Positions 49,263 to 60,360 of a DNA stretch of 64,000 bases are shown here, one piece after another. Every line of letters starts with the position of its first letter. The stretch's first letter is position 1. The stretch comes from Prinsepia uniflora. Lineage: Eukaryota > Streptophyta > Magnoliopsida > Rosales > Rosaceae. The notes below the pieces were generated by a model. That model made no database searches. It was not told the DNA's origin and worked only from the letters and a program-made list of their open reading frames with translations. Made by a program: the position numbers and the translations under genes. The DNA lies in NCBI GenBank assembly GCA_032719365.1, contig CM064873.1, positions 10,326,501 through 10,390,500 of the forward strand. Direction: 5' to 3'.

Positions 49263-50672
49263 ATGGAGCTTCTTATCTTAGTGTTTGGTTTCTCAGCCTT
49301 GTGCTTCATTTTCATGATGTGGAAGCATTTTGATGAGAAAAGAGATCAAGAATGTTACATTTTGGGATACCAATGCCACAAGCCCACGGATGACAGAAAG
49401 CTGGACACCGAGTATTCAGGAGAGATCATCAAAAGGACCAAAAATCTTGGTCTTTTGGAGTACCAATTCCTCCTTAAAGCCATTGTCAGCTCAGGCATTG
49501 GTGAGCAAACCTATGCGCCGAGAATCATGTTCTCCGGCAGGGAATCATGTCCAACGTTAGAAGACAGCATCTCAGAGATGGAGGAGTTTTTTCATGACAG
49601 CATCCAAAAGCTCTTGAACAGATCAGGCCTTTCCCCTTCCCAAATTGATGTCCTTGTTGTGAATGTCTCAATGTTTGCTTCTGTTCCATCTTTAGCCTCA
49701 AGGATCATTAACCACTATAAGATGAGGGAGGACATAAAGGTCTATAACCTCAGTGGGATGGGCTGCTCAGCCAGCCTAATTTCAACTGACATTGTGAGGG
49801 GCATTTTCAAGTCACACAAAAATGTTTATGCACTTGTTGTCACTTCTGAGTCTTTGAGCCCCAATTGGTATTCAGGTAATGCCAGATCCATGATTTTAGC
49901 AAATTGTTTGTTTAGGTCAGGTGGATGTGCAATTCTCCTCACCAACAAAAGGGCCTTGAAAAATCAAGCCATGTTCAAATTGAAGTGTTTAGTCCGAACC
50001 CATCACGGCGCGAGGGATGAATCTTATGGTTGTTGCATCCAGCAGGAAGACAATCAAGGCATGCTAGGGTTTCATCTTGACAAGGTTTTACCCAAAGCAG
50101 CCACAAGGGCATTTGTGGATAACCTGAGGGACATTTCCCCCAAAATTTTGCCCACTAGGGAGCTAATTAGGTTTTTGGTTGCAACTCTAATTAGAAAATT
50201 GAAGTCCCAATATTCTACTAAGGGGGGTCTTCCAAAGCCTATGGTGAATTTCAAGACTGGGGTTGACCACTTCTGCCTCCACACTGGTGGGAAGGCAGTG
50301 ATTGATGGGATTGGGCTAAACCTTGGGCTAAGTGAGTATGATCTTGAGCCAGCCAGGATGACACTTCATAGATTTGGCAACACTTCTGCTTCAAGCCTTT
50401 GGTATGTCTTGGGGTACATGGAGGCTAAGAAAAGGCTCAAGAGAGGCCACACAGTATTGATGATAAGCTTTGGTGCTGGCTTTAAATGCAACAGCTGTTT
50501 GCTAGAGGTGGTGAGGGATTTGGGAGATGATGCTGAAGAAAATGAAAATGTGTGGAATGAAGACATTGCTTCTTACCCACCAAATTCATTGACTAACCCT
50601 TTCTTGGAGAAGTTTGGTTGGCTTCATCTTGAGGATCCAAACACATTCAAGCTTGAAAATATGATGATGTAA
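49263..50672 (+). CDS. KCS: 3-ketoacyl-CoA synthase, KCS12/KCS19-like, intact
   Basis: 469-residue intronless FAE1-type condensing enzyme. KCS proteins sit in the ER membrane and join malonyl-CoA to a long acyl-CoA, the first and chain-length-setting step of very-long-chain fatty acid elongation for waxes, cutin/suberin and sphingolipids. Seen: one N-terminal membrane helix (about residues 2-20); the FAE1/CUT1 domain (about 25-315) with GEQTYAPR near 80; catalytic Cys168 in GMGCSAS; SGGCAILLTNKR near 219-230; and the ACP-synthase-III C-terminal part with His340 in CLHTGGKAVIDG and Asn373 in RFGNTSASSLW, completing the Cys-His-Asn triad. Near the C-terminus are ISFGAGFKCNSC and NPFLEKFGW. The length and single N-terminal helix match the short KCS12/KCS19-type clade rather than the two-helix ~500-residue members. 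Substrate chain length cannot be read from sequence. Confidence 0.96.
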   Translation: MELLILVFGFSALCFIFMMWKHFDEKRDQECYILGYQCHKPTDDRKLDTEYSGEIIKRTKNLGLLEYQFLLKAIVSSGIGEQTYAPRIMFSGRESCPTLEDSISEMEEFFHDSIQKLLNRSGLSPSQIDVLVVNVSMFASVPSLASRIINHYKMREDIKVYNLSGMGCSASLISTDIVRGIFKSHKNVYALVVTSESLSPNWYSGNARSMILANCLFRSGGCAILLTNKRALKNQAMFKLKCLVRTHHGARDESYGCCIQQEDNQGMLGFHLDKVLPKAATRAFVDNLRDISPKILPTRELIRFLVATLIRKLKSQYSTKGGLPKPMVNFKTGVDHFCLHTGGKAVIDGIGLNLGLSEYDLEPARMTLHRFGNTSASSLWYVLGYMEAKKRLKRGHTVLMISFGAGFKCNSCLLEVVRDLGDDAEENENVWNEDIASYPPNSLTNPFLEKFGWLHLEDPNTFKLENMMM

Positions 50673-51774
50673 AAACCTCGTCATCCTCTTCTTCTTCATT
50701 TCTAAATTGTTTTTATTTGACTTTTGCGAAGTGTCATTTTTTTTATAAATTATAATTTTTGGGGTTAGTATTTCTTTCGAAAGAGATTTTTTTACTCCTC
50801 TTTTCTCCTTCTAGTACTCCCACTTCTCCGTTTGTTGTCATTGGTTAATTTTTCTTTCGTTTCATTAATCTGATAACTAATGGAGATACACGAGGTGAAA
50901 AGGTTGTCTGAAAATCAGTTTCGTGTTTTTTTTATATTTTATACTTCGATTATTTTCTGTATACTATAAAGTTCTTATTGTTGAATCCCTCGGTGGATTT
51001 CATAACCCAATAAGATGTGGTATTGCTGCTGCTGCTGCGCCTGCTTTGAATCCCTTTTTTTTTTCTACATAATTTTTTCCTTTGCACCATGTTTTTTTTT
51101 TCGTTGTTAATAATTCTAATGGCAGGTGTTTTATTTGGTCATATGGTATTCTGTTTATACAGCTTTTGCGTTGTATTTATTTCTCTTGTACAAAATACAA
51201 TGGGATCCATAAAGAACCTTTTGCGTTTGATTTGCTGGAGTTAATAATACACTGGGTCCGTATGCCTCGTGGCAATTTATTGTTTGATAAATGTGTTGGA
51301 TTTTTGGGTCTACCATAAATTTCTCCCGTATTTACTTTATTACATGGTGTATCCCTCACAAGGTTTCAATGTAAAACAGAAATGAAATTTTTTATCATGT
51401 ATATATTAGATGTGTCCAACCTTTTAATTGTTAATTAGGTTTTTTTTTTTACTTATTTAAATTTAAAAATCAAAATTTAACTGTTGAAATATTGAGTATG
51501 CCACATAAAAAATTTAACAGATATTTACATAATATTTGAACATATGGTAAATAAATTCATCACTCGCTCAATCTCATGCACTCATCTCTCACCTTTTTTT
51601 TGCTTTCTCATTGTTTGGAGTTAGGAAAAAAATTATTCTCCTTGTATTTCTAATTATAACTTCTTTTTTGTAGGGTGCATGGGGTTTAGGGTTTACAATG
51701 TCTTTTGTGGTGGAGTTGAGTGTATTTTTGGGAGAGGCGTGGAGAGAGTTTGTGATTTCAGATTTAGGGGTTGA
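50673..51774. other. KCS 3' flank and spacer
   Basis: AT-rich DNA downstream of KCS with a short (CTG)n run near 51024. No gene is seen before the CACTA end. Confidence 0.5.
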
Positions 51775-51792
51775 CATTACAAGAAATATAAG
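51775..51792. repeat. CACTA left terminal inverted repeat
   Basis: CATTACAAGAAATATAAG, with one change (C to T at the third base) from the canonical CACTA start. Confidence 0.9.
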
Positions 51793-52437
51793 CCAAGACC
51801 ACTATTAATTAACAGTGTCTTTTGATGCTAAAGACACAAATTATTGTGCTCAATGATCAATGGCCACAATGCATCCATGGTCGGCCGTCGCTATTGCTAA
51901 AGGGCACAAAAGCACTTACTGTGCCATTAAATATAGGCACAAATAAAAATTTATTTGGTGTCCATAGATCCAATATAATATAATTTATTTTTGAGTACAA
52001 ATGTGTTTTTTGAAACATTTATAGATTTGTGTCTTTTGATAATGTATACAAATCTGTATACAAACAATTCTGTACAATCTTATACAAAATTGATTGTATA
52101 CAAATTTGCTACATAAAATTGTTATTTAAAACTTAAAAGACCATCTCCAATAAAAATAAATTGATCACATTTTATGGGAAACATCATTCATCGGTACAAA
52201 ATAAGAAACTAGGTGAAAAAAAAAACATCCATTAAATACCAAAATAAAAGAAACATCATCCATCGGCATGAAACCTCCCTAGAATATACATCATCCACTA
52301 GACATACAAAATGAGCTAGTTCAGATTATGACATCAACCGCTTTAGATGCAGAAACCAACTCAAAATGAAACATGTACATAGACTTCAAATTCAACTATA
52401 CATCTACATTTACATATCCAATTCAAAGTGAACTTCC

Positions 52438-52554
52438 CTAGATATAAAAAGCCACAAGGGATTGATCAATTCCAAAAAGTCGTGGCTGTGATTCCATGGC
52501 AGCATTTAGATGTTCCATAAATGCGTCATTATCCCTTGTCAAATAGTTCTCCAT
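52438..52554 (-). CDS. Exon-like ORF of unknown function in CACTA
   Basis: On the minus strand, an acceptor-like CACATAG precedes an ATG at 52554. The frame runs 38 codons to TAG at 52438 and includes MENYLTRDNDAFMEHLNAAM. The frame is in phase with the upstream exon-like piece at 52842-52880 if they are spliced. Composition looks protein-like, but I do not recognise a family. It could be the last exon of a CACTA-encoded accessory protein or of a captured host gene. Confidence 0.4.
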   Translation of the reverse strand: MENYLTRDNDAFMEHLNAAMESQPRLFGIDQSLVAFYI

Positions 52555-52841
52555 CTATGTGATAAACATTTATGAAACAGTAAACACCATCATATAATGA
52601 GCCTAGCATAATTAACATTTATGAAACAGTTAACATCATCATATAAAGAACCTAGCAGCCATGTGCTAGTTCTAAGTGATAGGGTGTGTACGAAAATTCA
52701 TCAATCAATAACAAAGATAATCAAACGACATCAAGCAATTAAAGAACACAAAGAAACCGGAAAGAAACTTCAAAGATGATCGAAGTCAATGGCTCAACCA
52801 GAGAAAATAAGCTTATATAATTATGGTAAGATTTTACTTAC

Positions 52842-52880
52842 ATTTTCCTGGAGCTTTAGACCAGCTTGCTTGGCTAGTAC
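52842..52880 (-). CDS. 39-nt exon-like piece of unknown function in CACTA
   Basis: On the minus strand, acceptor TATATAG precedes 13 whole codons (VLAKQAGLKLQEN) and a perfect donor GTAAGTAA follows. The heptad-like polar pattern resembles a coiled-coil end. It joins in phase to 52438-52554. No family is recognised. Confidence 0.4.
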
Positions 52881-53484
52881 CTATATACATGAGATTAAGA
52901 AAACTGAACTATCATTAAAATAGAGACGACTTTAGTGAAAAACTAGCAAGAAAGGCGCGCGATGCCGCGGATTATAAAACAGTTTTGAAAATATATTTTA
53001 AAATATATAACATAATTTCTGACAATGAATAGATTGAAAGTAATTATTTATAATTTTTGTCAATCCCAGATTAATAGTGTAATCCCAATCCTAGATTCCT
53101 AGAATATTACTTATCATTCAAATATTTTCTATCTAATAATTTACCCAGACACAAATTGACAAAAAGTATTGAACATTTCAACCATTGAAACCAAATTTCA
53201 GAGAGAAACCATGAAGAATGAGCAGAAATCAAAATTCAAATATATCAAACATAAAACTTCAAGCATAAAATCAATTTTAACATGGAAAAAAAAAGGATAA
53301 AATCAATTTACTAAAAATTTCATTAGATTTCTAGAAAAGTGAAAAACCAAAAGTTCACTCTAAACCCTAAACTTTACATAGATTATGACTTCACAAAGGA
53401 GAAACAATGTATTAAAATGAAGACAACGGAAAAATGAACTCTCTTATACCCACCATTTTTTCGAATACGATGAAGGTAGTTTTC

Positions 53485-53521
53485 CATCAAACTGGGAACC
53501 TTCAGGTGGAGCACCTGCCAT
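53485..53521 (-). pseudogene. Captured eIF4A N-terminal fragment
   Basis: The minus-strand text MAGAPPEGSQFD begins at an ATG at 53521 and matches the conserved start of plant translation initiation factor eIF4A (MAG.APEGSQFDAR). After TTTGATG the homology ends, consistent with an exon boundary whose donor has decayed. The DEAD-box helicase core is absent. A short direct repeat, CCATCAAACTGGGA, occurs at 53484 and 53518. The match is short, so other origins cannot be excluded. Confidence 0.6.
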
Positions 53522-53878
53522 CAAACTGGGATAATGTGGCTACTGTGTAATAGAAATAAGAGAAAATAATAAATGTTTAAAAAGCATGAAAATTCATTGT
53601 CCTCGCAATATCACATATATCTTTATAAGATATTACCTCTTTTGGAAACTGTTTTGTTATGCTAGTATTCTTTCTTATTATAAAATCTAAATCGGACGGA
53701 AATTGACTAATCAACACACCTGAATAAAGATAGTGAATTAATTAGGGAACCATTCAGATAACATCACAAATTGGGGATTCTATTGAGGGGCATAATTCAA
53801 TTTAACATCACATATTGGGGATTCTATCGAATTAGGGCACAATATAAATACTAAACTGAAGAAGAGAGAAGAGCATAC

Positions 53879-53955
53879 CAAAGAGCAACGGTACCGAGGC
53901 GGTAACGATGAGGCTTCTTGACTCCGTCGGTCATGGGTGCGGATTTTCTAGCAGC
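53879..53955 (-). pseudogene. Captured histone H3 exon
   Basis: Minus-strand 77-nt exon-like segment reading AARKSAPMTDGVKKPHRYRL then GTVAL, i.e. histone H3 residues 24-48 with changes at three positions conserved in plant H3 (T/A to M, G to D, P to L), plus a changed first base of the following Arg codon. It is bounded by TATAG before and GTATGC after, so acceptor and donor are kept. The size fits one internal exon of an intron-bearing H3.3-type gene (25 codons plus 2 nt). The changes are all explainable as C-to-T or G-to-A transitions, as expected of a methylated silent transposon. It is not a functional histone gene. Confidence 0.85.
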
Positions 53956-54336
53956 CTATAAGAAATTCAGAAGGAACGAAGATAATTTAGATCAACACAA
54001 TTAGTAAGCATAATGTTATATGATGTTAAACTGAAGTATTAAAAAAAGGTAGAAGTAAATTAACAAAGAAACAGGCACGACAATGAAGCCAAAAAATAAA
54101 TTCCCTATGATGATATTTAAACAAGCAAGAAACATGCAGGTCCCATATTCAGTTGGGTTACAGAAGTAAATTTTTTGGCTTCGTTGTCTTTTGACTTGAC
54201 ATCCTCTTCTATGATGTTTTTTGCTTGCTGAACATAAATTCCCTAAAACCCAAAAACTTAATGTACAAAAACGATACGCTCCATGTCCAAATTTCTCCGA
54301 ATCAAGTCTTTCAAATCATAGAATCAAAGCTACAGT

Positions 54337-57302
54337 GACAGGACCCATCCCAATCCCCCCGGGATTACCGTGGAATGTGCCCTACTCCCGTCCAACAAGG
54401 GGTGTCGGACAAGGGATAACCAAGAGCCACTGCCCAACGGGGCATCCAGAGTGCGCAAGGATCGATGGAGGAGGTGTGCAATGTCCCAGTCTCTGCTGCA
54501 ATCGCATCCGTGATCAACCTGAAGGGCATTAAAACCAAAAGCTGTGAGTGGACAAAACCAATAAGTTTATTAAACACATTTATAAGCCATTTATGCCCTC
54601 CAATAAAAACGTATGCATGCCACAAAAACTAGTAACCAAAACGTTTGCTCAACCGAGCCATTAGGGCCTTAGCCCAAAAACCGTTAACCAAAAACCAAGT
54701 GTGGGAACTCAGCCCAAAACTGTGGAATACCACCACCATACATATTAAAACCATGTGGGTCACCACCCACGACCATAAATGAACATCAATTCAAAAATCC
54801 AAAACCATTTAGGGTCCCCGACCCTACATACCATTTCATAACCAATAATCCATTTTTACCACATAACACATATCCAACCAATAAGCCATTTTATTCATTA
54901 ATCCATATTTTACCATTACCATCACCAGCATCCCAGATAGCGTCCCAGACGCTAGACGTCCCTGACGTCATATCTCACGGTTTCATAAGCTACGCGTGCT
55001 GCCCGGGGTCTCTCCGGGTCCATATATCTGACATCCCTGATGTCTGACGTCCCTGACGTTAATCATAGCAATCCTGCTCCTGAGTCATCATACGGTCCGG
55101 CTGCTCCGTATAATGACCCCTCGCAGGCAATGCACCGTGACTTCCCCAGTGTCCCAGACATCTGGAGGAGACCATCATATATCCTTGTATCCAGATGGTA
55201 TATGGAAAATAGTTTTATTAAATCCTTTTATCACATCATTACCATTGGGCCCTGCCCGAAATTTCCATAAAACCATGTAATTCCATTTAGGGTCCCTGAC
55301 CCAAAATCACAATTATTAAACATAGGGTCCCTGACCCGAAATCACATTTATAATCCAACTGGGCCTCATGCCCGATTTTATGAACCACTGGGCCCACGGC
55401 CCGATTTGTAAACCAACTGGGCCCGCAGCCCGACTTATAAACCCACTGGGCCCACGGCCCGAATTCGTAAATCAACTGGGCCCCTGGCCCGATAACATAA
55501 CTCAAATGGGTCTCAGCCCGATTTCATACCAACTGGGCCCCTGGCCCGATTTCATTAACCAACTGGGCCCCCGGCCCGATTTTCAAATGGACTCCAAGTC
55601 CGAAATTTCCAACATAATTGGGCCTCAAGCCCGAGTTCATATTTCCAATTTCAAAACCATTTCATCATATTATATCCAAGTCATAAATATGGAAAAACCA
55701 TGTAAAACCGGAAAACCTCGATTTACGTGCAAGCATGTAAATCGCCTCGAAATACGTGAAACCGTACAATTTACCAACAACCAAACCAACATCATACAAT
55801 CACAACCATAATCCATATAAAACATCTAAGCATGCATAGAATTTATAAAACCAAAGTCCACTCACAGACCGTTTTAACGGTATGCCTCGATACGCGTGCC
55901 ACCGGCCCTCCCGGGCCTCACCACTATCACCGGGACTCCCAATCCTCGAGATTCGTGCCCACGCGCCGTCACGCGCCGCCGTGAGTGGCTGCGCGTGAAA
56001 TTCACGTGCCTGCTACAATGCATCGTCCTAACCCGTATGTCTGGTAAACGGGTCCAATTTACCCGCGATACAACCCGGTTCAATGTCCATCAATTCAGCC
56101 CAGATTCCATCGATTCCACGATGAACACGAAGAACACTCCGGTCACTGTTCAATCATGGGATTCCCTCAATTCCAATTGATTTCCTTAAATTGAATCAAC
56201 TAGAAGCATCAGTGGACCATGAGGAACAATTCCCCCACATCAATTGCATCAATCCTGCGCTCAATCGCCACGACTCAAGCTCGAACACCGTCCACTGTGC
56301 AACCATGGAGTTCTCAATTTCATCCAACGAAGCCTCCAAGTCCACGACTCGAGCTCGATTTTCCTCCTCTGTCACCAAGTGTGATCAGAGCCAAAACAGC
56401 ACCAATTCACCTCGTTTCTTCGACAATTATGATCGTTGTGATCCCAGGAAGCTCGAAGTAATCACCAATTCGATCCTCACGGCTCAAATCCTCCAATTCG
56501 AATTTCCCCCCCAATTTTCCCGAAATCCAAAATCCAAAAATTCAACCCACACTCAATCCCTCGTGTTTCCCCGTTAATTCAATCATCTTAGTCTCACATT
56601 TTCTCTCAAGAACAGCAAAAGAAGGGAGCCAAATCTCCCCAATCTGATTCCCCCAATATTTGTGCACGGTTTGAAGACAAAGAGGAGAAAATTAGGGGAA
56701 ATGGTGGATTAGATGATGATGATGTAGTAATGATGATGTTTGGAGGGAAACAAGGAGCTGGAAACAAGGGATGGGTGACACTTGTCACTCATCCGGATGT
56801 GCACAGTCAACAGTCACTATTCATTATTATATTATTATTTTAATCCGAGCCTCGGTTCGTTAGTTCGTTTCCTTGACCATAACGTTGTCGTCGAATCTCC
56901 GATTTCGGCATGCCACCTGTCATTGGATTCGTATCGACGATACCTACGTAACGGTCCTTGGCCCTCGTCCATCGGACCTCCCGATCAAAAAGTCAACATT
57001 TGGCCCCTAATAAGCCAAATTACCAAAATACCCCTCAACTTTCGAACATCATAACTTTCTCTACGAATGTCGGAATCGAACGTGCCACCTGTCTATGAAC
57101 TCGTGACATCCCGAACTACGTCACGGTCATCGGTCAAAGTCCGTTTGACCGCCCGATCAAAAAGTCAACATTTTGCCCACGACCAGGGGCAAAACGGTCA
57201 TTTTGCACATTTTGTCCGATTCCGCCCTACTAAGCACCGTTCAACCTCACTAATCAAGATTAGTCACTAAACTAATCCCAGAATTCGGGACGGGTCGTTA
57301 CA
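54337..57302 (-). mobile_element. Large LTR-like element F in CACTA
   Basis: 2966-bp element, TGACAGGACCC to GGGTCGTTACA on the plus strand, with perfect TACAG duplications (54332-54336 and 57303-57307). The central module lies between TGTGAGTGGAC (54543-54553) and GTCCACTCACA (55856-55866). It is filled with GGGCC..GGCCC-type hairpins (about 55225-55645), as in copy C. The GC-rich CACGCGCC cluster lies near 55960-56010. The 5' half holds two diverged copies of the ~170-bp unit at about 56860-57200. It has no coding domains. Confidence 0.82.
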
Positions 57303-57358
57303 TACAGTTTTAGATTTTCGATCCAAACGCGAAATCCAAAAAGTTGAGAAAGGAAAAA

Positions 57359-60355
57359 TGACAGGACCCACCCCGATTATCGCCTCGATAATCGGGAAGC
57401 ATCCTACTCCCTTCTTACAATCGAATTCAAAAAACCGGAAAACTAAATAATATTACATCACACCCATTGTCAGACCAGAGAGATTAAACAAATACATCCG
57501 ACTGGACGTCAAGTCCACAGTTTCACAGAGCATAATACTACAAAACAGGTTAAAGAACAAATCCTACTCTGTGAACTAACTACTCCGCAACGGAAAACTT
57601 TATGCCTCCGCCTCTGCCTCGGCGCTTGCCCCCGCACTTATACCACGACCTGGAGGGAATTTAAAACAACAAAGTGTGAGTGGACCGAAACATAAGTTTT
57701 ACAGGAAAACAGTTTTCCGAAATCGGGTTCGCCCTCCAGTTTTGTAACACGCATGCATAACCAAACATTCAAAAATCGCGTAATAAACCTTTGAAAACTC
57801 TTTTTCCGAAACACATGAAAAACGTTACAGAGAATCGTCATAACTCATGTAAAACAATTTAATATTACCAGCATCCAGAAACCGTCATTTTGAAACATCA
57901 ATTGCACAAATCTAGTAAAAAGTGAATCAATAATCACAATTAAGCCGTTGGATCCATCCGAGTCTTTAAACTCAATATTAGGCCTTCCCGGGATATCAAC
58001 GAGTCTTTAAACTCAAAACATGATCAATAGGCCTCGGGGGTATCGCAATAACCGAGTTTTTAAACTCAAGAGTCTTTAAACTCAATCCGAGTCTTTAAAC
58101 CCAATTTCCGGGCCCGCCCCCGTCATCAATAAACCGGGTCTTTAAACCCAAAACCAGATCCAACAATCAACCGGGTCTTTAAACCCAAAACCGTTTTTTT
58201 TAAACACCATAAACCAGGATTCATCATAAACCGTTTTCCAACATCATTCCGAGATCATATCTCGCCATAATAGGACTTATGTCTGAATTCACATGCAATT
58301 TCCGAAATCACTTTACAATCATAATCAAAACATCATAAAACCGTAACATGCATAATCATATCCAGATACTTCATTAAAACATCACTCATGCATAAGCGAA
58401 AATCGTAACCTCGAAATGCGTGAAATACGATAAATATCTCGAAAAACGTGAAAACACGTAAAACCGAAATATCATATCACCATCATAGAATCATATGCAA
58501 AACTATAAGATAAATAAGTAAAATAGTCATGCATGCCCAGTTTAGAAATCAAAAAGTCCACTCATGGTTTTAGGACGCGTCAATCGCGTCCCGCGCGCTC
58601 CTCTGTAGCTTCGGAAGTGTCCGGGCCTGTAAAAACGTACAAGAAGGGTTACAAACATCCTCAAATAGCTCGTATGATTTTTCCCTAATTTCCCGGATTT
58701 TTCGACAAAATAAACCTTAAGGACCTAAACTTCCGAGCTCCCAAAATTATCCCGGACGACTCCCGAACAACTAGAATCCTAAAGGTAAAATGTTGATTAG
58801 ACTGAAGGGAACAAATTCCATGTTGACCGTGATCGGAGATGACATCACACGCGCCGCCCAAAGTGGCTGCGCGTGAAGACCACGCGCCAAGCTACAGTGT
58901 CTTCTCCCTCACCCGAACAGCCTGCTAAACGGGTCTGATACCCGCGACTTAACCCGATCAGTTAGCCCTCAATTCTCAATCAATTCTTCCCGTTTTCAAT
59001 CCTATCACCTTCTCTAATCCATTAATTTTAGGTCTGTATTAACGATTAACCTCGACTAACATTAAAACGACCCAACTCAAGCTCAAACAGTCGAACAAGT
59101 CGACGTCTGGAACTCACCCTACACGGTTCCATTTCCAAATTAACTTCACCAGTAGCTTAAGGGAACCTAGACGAACCAAAACATCCAACCAATTAACCCC
59201 AAACTAACCTAGAAGTCGTCGTCCTCAAGCTCGATAATACTCAGAACCAGGGAACTCCGTCCTTGACCAATTCGCGAGTGATGTCCTTCGAAATCAATGT
59301 GATTGGTTTCCTTTTGCTCCCAGAAGACTAGAACGACCCTTAGTTTAGCTCGAATGTCCCCACGATTTGATCTTCGATTTTTCCCTCCAACTGGTTTTTC
59401 TCTGAACTGGAACTTGGGTTCCTGGGCAAAACGGGCTCCAATCTCTACAACTCTAGCACCGTCGTGTTTCTGTCACTCCCAGAAGTCTCCCTATGTGTTT
59501 AGATTTGCCTCAAAGCCCGTAGGAATTGAACTCTGAGTTTTCCCCCCAAAAAACCCGAAACTGGTTCTTCACGGTTCTCTCAATCTCTCTCGGTTTCTCG
59601 ACAGCAGAACGATTCCAAATGAGCTCCCAGACTCAAAGGCAAACAGATAATCGATCAAATGGCAAACAACCCGTGGGAAACCGTCTGATTCCTCTCTGAA
59701 AATTTGTTTCCCGCACGCTGAAACCATGGCCATTTTCTAAGCTCTCCCGTGCACTGAGCACTGATCGGTCGACCATGTGTGCCTCTCACTGCCTCAATTC
59801 TCATAAACAAAACCCACTCACCAGTCCACTAGGCTATAAACAATTTGAACGCACAAAACACCACGGCACGCCCGTGTGCTCTGTTTTTCACGGTGGTGCT
59901 ACAGTAACCGCCGTGAAATGACCAAAATGCCCCTCTGTGCAATAATTACCAAATTGCCCTCTAACTTTCGTGACCCGTAACTCGGTCACCCGACGTCCGT
60001 TTCACGCGTGCCGCCTGTCGTTGTACTCGGGACCTCGAGACGAACCTAACGGTCTTCGAATCATGTGAAAACCAATTGTCAAACAAAAAGTCAACTTTTT
60101 CCCATATAACGTCCAAATTACGATAATGCCCCTGAACTTCCGAACATCATAACTTTCGCCTCGAGCGTCCGAATCGGACGTGCCACCTGTCTATGAACTC
60201 GTGACGTCCCGAACTACGTCACGGTCATCGTTCAACGTCCGTTCGACCTCCCAATCAAAAAGTCAACAAATTGACCACACGAATTATAGGGATAAAAACG
60301 TCATTTTATTCAATATTTTACAATATTACATTTTCAGAATGTTCGGGGCGTTACA
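57359..60355 (-). mobile_element. Large LTR-like element G in CACTA
   Basis: 2997-bp element, TGACAGGACCC to GGGCGTTACA on the plus strand, flanked by AAAAA on both sides (57354-57358 and 60356-60360). The central module runs from TGTGAGTGGAC (57675-57685) to GTCCACTCATG (58556-58566, last two bases differ). Seven TTTAAA palindromes lie at about 57958-58190. Two ~170-bp units lie at about 59930-60270. It is inserted only 56 bp from element F, in the same direction. Confidence 0.8.
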
Positions 60356-60360
60356 AAAAA

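Noticed and set aside
53879..53955. Functional histone H3 gene
   Set aside because: Only one exon is present, with changes at positions that do not vary in H3, and it lies inside a transposon.
54365..56577. Short open frames in elements F and G, some repeating MPPVYELVTSRTT-type text
   Set aside because: The shared text comes from the repeated ~170-bp noncoding unit read in a chance frame; other copies have stops there.
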